DNA of 64,000 nucleotides from Frankiales bacterium (GTDB taxonomy: Bacteria; Actinomycetota; Actinomycetes; Mycobacteriales; Jatrophihabitantaceae), in assembly GCA_025966315.1 (NCBI GenBank), contig JAOPUZ010000048.1, positions 225,300 to 289,299 of the forward strand, written 5' to 3'. The notes under the pieces are model-generated. The model saw nothing but the letters and a program-made list of their open reading frames with translations. It was not told where the DNA came from and ran no database searches. Position 1 is the first letter of the stretch; every line of letters begins with the position of its first letter. This document shows, in pieces, positions 61,332 to 64,000 of this stretch. Made by a program: the position numbers and the translations under genes.

Positions 61332-62210
61332 GTGAGTCTCGCCGTCCCGCTCCCCCATCCCGACCCCTTGGGTGAGGACGATCCGGCGGTTGTTTTTGAC
61401 GATACCGACGGCGCCTATGCCGTGGCCGAACCCGATCCATTCGCTGACGTCGGGCCGCTCACCAACGTTCGGCAGCCATCGTTGCGGGCCGAACTTCGCA
61501 CAATGACCACTCGTTCAGCCACAGTTCTCAGCGGCTCCCGGTTACCTCCGTTGCCCGTCGTGTCCGATCTCAGCGAGGCGCTACCTGACGGCTTACGGCG
61601 TGGCAGCACGATTTCGGTGACGGGATCGGTGTCGCTGCTGCTGGCATTACTGGGCGAGTCGTCGGCCCACGGCGCCTGGGCGGCAATGGTGGGCATGCCG
61701 GCCATCAGCGCCGATGCGGCCGTCGAGGCCGGCATCGATCTCGAACACTTGGCGATCATCAACCCTCCCGAAACCAACTGGACCGGCGCAAGCTGGACTA
61801 CCGCAGTTGGCGCGTTGCTCGATGCCGTCGATGTGGTGGTGGCCCGACCTGGCGTGGTCGGCTCGGCCAAGCCCACTGATTCCGAAGCGCGTCGGCTGAC
61901 TGCTCGCGCACGCAGCAAAGATGCAGTGCTCATCCTCTTCGGGCCACAGGCCGCCGCGTGGCCGGCAGTCGAACTGCAACTGACCGCTCGACACGATCGC
62001 TGGTCCGGCATCGGCGACGGTTACGGCCGATTGACCGCTCGCCGGCTGCTGGTCTCGGTGACGGGTCGTGGCAAATCCGGGCGCGTTCGCGACACCGAAC
62101 TGTGGCTGCCGATCGGGTCCCGACCGGGCGACGCTTCGCCTGTCGTACCCCTGCTACCTACCCTGGGCGAAACAGCACCATCCGCAGACCACCTTTCCAT
62201 TGCGGGATAA
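61332..62210 (+). CDS. imuA: ImuA-type SOS mutagenesis protein
   Basis: 292 residues with a GTG start. RecA-like fold without a functional P-loop: the expected GxxxxGK[TS] is replaced by SVTGSVSLLLALLGESS. Later parts (LEHLAIINPPETNWTGASW, DSEARRLTARARSKDAVL, DRWSGIGDGYGRLTARRLLV) match the actinobacterial ImuA' partner of ImuB. It would assist error-prone lesion bypass after DNA damage. LexA box upstream, 3 bases to imuB. Confidence 0.85.
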   Translation: MSLAVPLPHPDPLGEDDPAVVFDDTDGAYAVAEPDPFADVGPLTNVRQPSLRAELRTMTTRSATVLSGSRLPPLPVVSDLSEALPDGLRRGSTISVTGSVSLLLALLGESSAHGAWAAMVGMPAISADAAVEAGIDLEHLAIINPPETNWTGASWTTAVGALLDAVDVVVARPGVVGSAKPTDSEARRLTARARSKDAVLILFGPQAAAWPAVELQLTARHDRWSGIGDGYGRLTARRLLVSVTGRGKSGRVRDTELWLPIGSRPGDASPVVPLLPTLGETAPSADHLSIAG

Positions 62211-62213
62211 GAG

Positions 62214-63770
62214 ATGTCGCTGCCCGCTCCGCCTCGAATGGCCGCCGTGTGGTGCCCGGACTGGCCGGTCACCACCCTGCGTATCGACAGCGCTTTCCCG
62301 GCTGAGGCACCGCTTGCAGTCTTCACCGCCAACCGGGTAGTGGCTTGCTCACATTCGGCCCGGCAACAAGGCATCCATCGCGGTCTGCGGCGGCGTGAAG
62401 CTCAAGGCCGCTGCCCAGAGCTGATCGTGCTGGCCCGCAACGAATCCGCCGAAGCCCGGGCCTTCGAACCAATCGTGGGAGCGATCGAATCCATCGCTCC
62501 GGGGGTTGAGGTGAACCGACCGGGCCTGGCGGCCATCGGCATCCAAGGCCCGACCCGGTATTTTGGCAGCGAGACGGCCGTCCTGCACGCGTTGTCGCGC
62601 GTCATCGCCACACATACCAATGATGTGTTGATCGGCGTCGCCGATGGCCCGTTCGCCGCGGAGCAAGCTGCCCGCCAGGGCAACATCATTCCGAAAGGCA
62701 CATCGCCGGACTTCCTGGCTGCGCTCCCGATCGAAACACTGGACGAGCCCGAGCTGATCGATTTACTCAAACGCCTGGGCATCCGCACCCTGGGCGCCTT
62801 TGCTCGGCTTCCGGCCGCCGATGTCTCGGCACGGTTCGGGGCAGTCGGTACCTGGGCACACCGGCAAGCGGGCGGAATCGACTCGCGTCCGATTGCCGCC
62901 CGGCGACCACCGATCGAGTTCGAAGTGAGCATCGAGCTCGATCCGGGGCTGGACCGGGTCGATGCAATTGCCTTCAGCGCGCGAGGTGCAGTGGAACAGT
63001 TCGTCACCGACCTCGCCGATCACGGGCTGGCCTGCACTTGTTTCGAACTCATCGCCCAAACGGATCGAGGTGAAGAAACCGTGCGACGCTGGCGCCATGC
63101 CGGTGTGCTGTCTGCAGTTGACGTCACCGATCGGATCAGATGGCAACTGGAAGGCTGGCTGAACCGCCGTGCGGGTGAGCCGAATGCCCCGTCCGGACCG
63201 GTGAACCTGCTCAGGCTGACCCCGATCGACACGGTTCCTACGGGTGTTCACCAACGGGCACTCTGGGGTGGCGACGGCGCGGTCGACGAACGAGCCCACC
63301 GCGCGCTGGCCCGGGTTCAAACCTTGCTAGGGCATGGATCAGTGCAAACCCCGGTCGTCAACGGCGGCCGCAGTCCCACCCAGCGCACCAAACTGGTGCC
63401 GTGGGGGGACGAGCGAACACCGACCCGGTCACCTGAACAACCATGGCCAGGGCGTCTGCCTGCTCCTGCTCCGTCAGTGCTCATCGACCCGCCACGGCCG
63501 ATGAGCGTTTTCGATGACGCTGGCCGGCCCGTGATCGTCACCGACCGCGGCTCCCTGCCAGGTACGCCCTACCGTTTCATCATCGAAGGTTCGAAGCCGG
63601 CTTTTGTCACCGCTTGGGCCGGGCCGTGGCCAGTGGATGAACGCTGGTGGGACGCCAAGGCCCGACAGCACCTAGTTCGTTTACAGCTCGTTGACGCAGC
63701 CGGGCGCGCCTACCTGGTTTGCTTCGTCCTCGATCGCCAACACTGGTTTCTGGAAGGTGTCTACGACTGA
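62214..63770 (+). CDS. imuB: ImuB, Y-family DNA polymerase-like protein
   Basis: 518 residues. Y-family fold: RMAAVWCPDWPVTTLRID at the N-terminus, GRYFGSE-type segment, VADGPFAAEQAARQG, LDEPELIDLLKRLGIRTLGAFARLP as helix-hairpin-helix. The catalytic acidic residues of active polymerases are absent (WCPDWP in place of DVDxFF; GLAAIGIQG in place of the SIDE motif), as in ImuB, which links ImuA and DnaE2 to the sliding clamp. dnaE2 is not immediately downstream on this strand. Confidence 0.9.
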   Translation: MSLPAPPRMAAVWCPDWPVTTLRIDSAFPAEAPLAVFTANRVVACSHSARQQGIHRGLRRREAQGRCPELIVLARNESAEARAFEPIVGAIESIAPGVEVNRPGLAAIGIQGPTRYFGSETAVLHALSRVIATHTNDVLIGVADGPFAAEQAARQGNIIPKGTSPDFLAALPIETLDEPELIDLLKRLGIRTLGAFARLPAADVSARFGAVGTWAHRQAGGIDSRPIAARRPPIEFEVSIELDPGLDRVDAIAFSARGAVEQFVTDLADHGLACTCFELIAQTDRGEETVRRWRHAGVLSAVDVTDRIRWQLEGWLNRRAGEPNAPSGPVNLLRLTPIDTVPTGVHQRALWGGDGAVDERAHRALARVQTLLGHGSVQTPVVNGGRSPTQRTKLVPWGDERTPTRSPEQPWPGRLPAPAPSVLIDPPRPMSVFDDAGRPVIVTDRGSLPGTPYRFIIEGSKPAFVTAWAGPWPVDERWWDAKARQHLVRLQLVDAAGRAYLVCFVLDRQHWFLEGVYD

Positions 63771-63874
63771 TCCGGTAGGTACGCAATGATCGAGTGACCG
63801 TCGGTCGGACTGCCCGCATCGCGACATCGGTGGGCGAGGCGATCCTCCAACGTCGCCACCAGAGTCAAACGTTG

Positions 63875-64000
63875 TCAGGGGACGAGGTGGGTGTAGGCGG
63901 CGCGGATGGTGATGGCGTGGCTGGTTGGTTGTGAGGTGATGGTGGGGCTGAGGTCGGTCCAGTGGTGGTTGTCCAGGCTGTAGGAGGCGGTCCAGGTGGT
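63875..64000 (-). CDS. C-terminal end of an unidentified protein (cut by window edge)
   Basis: 41 codons with strongly GC-biased third positions, ending in TIRAAYTHLVP and a TGA at 63875. The visible residues (TTWTASYSLDNHHWTDLSP) suggest a beta-rich, possibly exported carbohydrate-binding or tail-like domain. Too short for a function. It converges with imuB across 104 bases with no evident gene. Confidence 0.5.
   Translation of the reverse strand, partial: TTWTASYSLDNHHWTDLSPTITSQPTSHAITIRAAYTHLVP

Overview
The window is chromosomal DNA of a very GC-rich actinobacterium. Pointers are GTG/TTG starts, ATGA/TGATG stop-start overlaps, TANNNT -10 boxes, coenzyme F420 genes, LytR-CpsA-Psr and GPP34 proteins, a LAXTG-type (class E) sorting signal and an actinobacterial LexA box. 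From memory, the backbone order (fbiC; cofD-cofE; manB-type nucleotidyltransferase; WbbL-like transferase; rmlD/rmlB; LCP protein; TIGR03089; fadE25-like dehydrogenase; purE/purK; GtrA) resembles the Mycobacterium tuberculosis Rv3260-Rv3277 neighbourhood, but no mycolic-acid genes are seen. A Frankineae/Nakamurella/Jatrophihabitans-type organism is a guess.

Layout. 1-6.1 kb: 5' end of fbiC, DUF4031, GPP34, two exported proteins, then cofD and a CofE ligase fused to a Nudix domain (in place of the flavin domain of mycobacterial FbiB) and a serine hydrolase. 6.2-10.3 kb: an AlkA-like glycosylase and a coupled nucleotidyltransferase/GT2/GT4 set. 10.4-31.7 kb: a large cell-surface glycopolymer region with a SpoIID/LytB protein, polytopic membrane proteins, at least eight glycosyltransferases, a Wzm/Wzt-type ABC exporter, a methyltransferase and rmlB/rmlD. 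It includes a GT2-GT4 fusion whose halves also occur as separate genes, and a GT2 interrupted by 19 Gly-Ser-Asp repeats. 31.8-42.4 kb: LCP ligase, TIGR03089, ogt, MFS transporter, propionyl-CoA synthetase, exported peptidase-like protein, RecQ with a phosphoribosyltransferase-like tail, pentapeptide protein. 42.4-52.1 kb: acyl-CoA dehydrogenase, LANTG surface protein, UDP-sugar dehydrogenase, an ABC permease with a hydrolase-ATPase fusion, purE and purK. 52.4-57.9 kb: a lipid-modification operon (FAD oxidoreductase carrying an in-frame amber codon, DUF1365, two cyclopropane-synthase-type methyltransferases, DUF1295). 58-64 kb: GtrA, a Clp-N protein, small enzymes, an IS481-type scar, and a LexA-boxed imuA-imuB operon.

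How it works together. RmlB/RmlD and the GDP-mannose-type nucleotidyltransferase supply activated sugars, the GTs assemble glycans, Wzm/Wzt and the polyprenyl-linked membrane proteins export or present them, and the LCP protein would attach them to peptidoglycan. The F420 genes form a separate cofactor unit that keeps its conserved position beside the rhamnosyl-linker genes.

A recurring oddity is the number of short perfect or near-perfect tandem duplications (9, 16, 33, 34 and 35 bp units). Several span stop codons or intergenic gaps. I saw no tRNA, rRNA, CRISPR array or complete mobile element.
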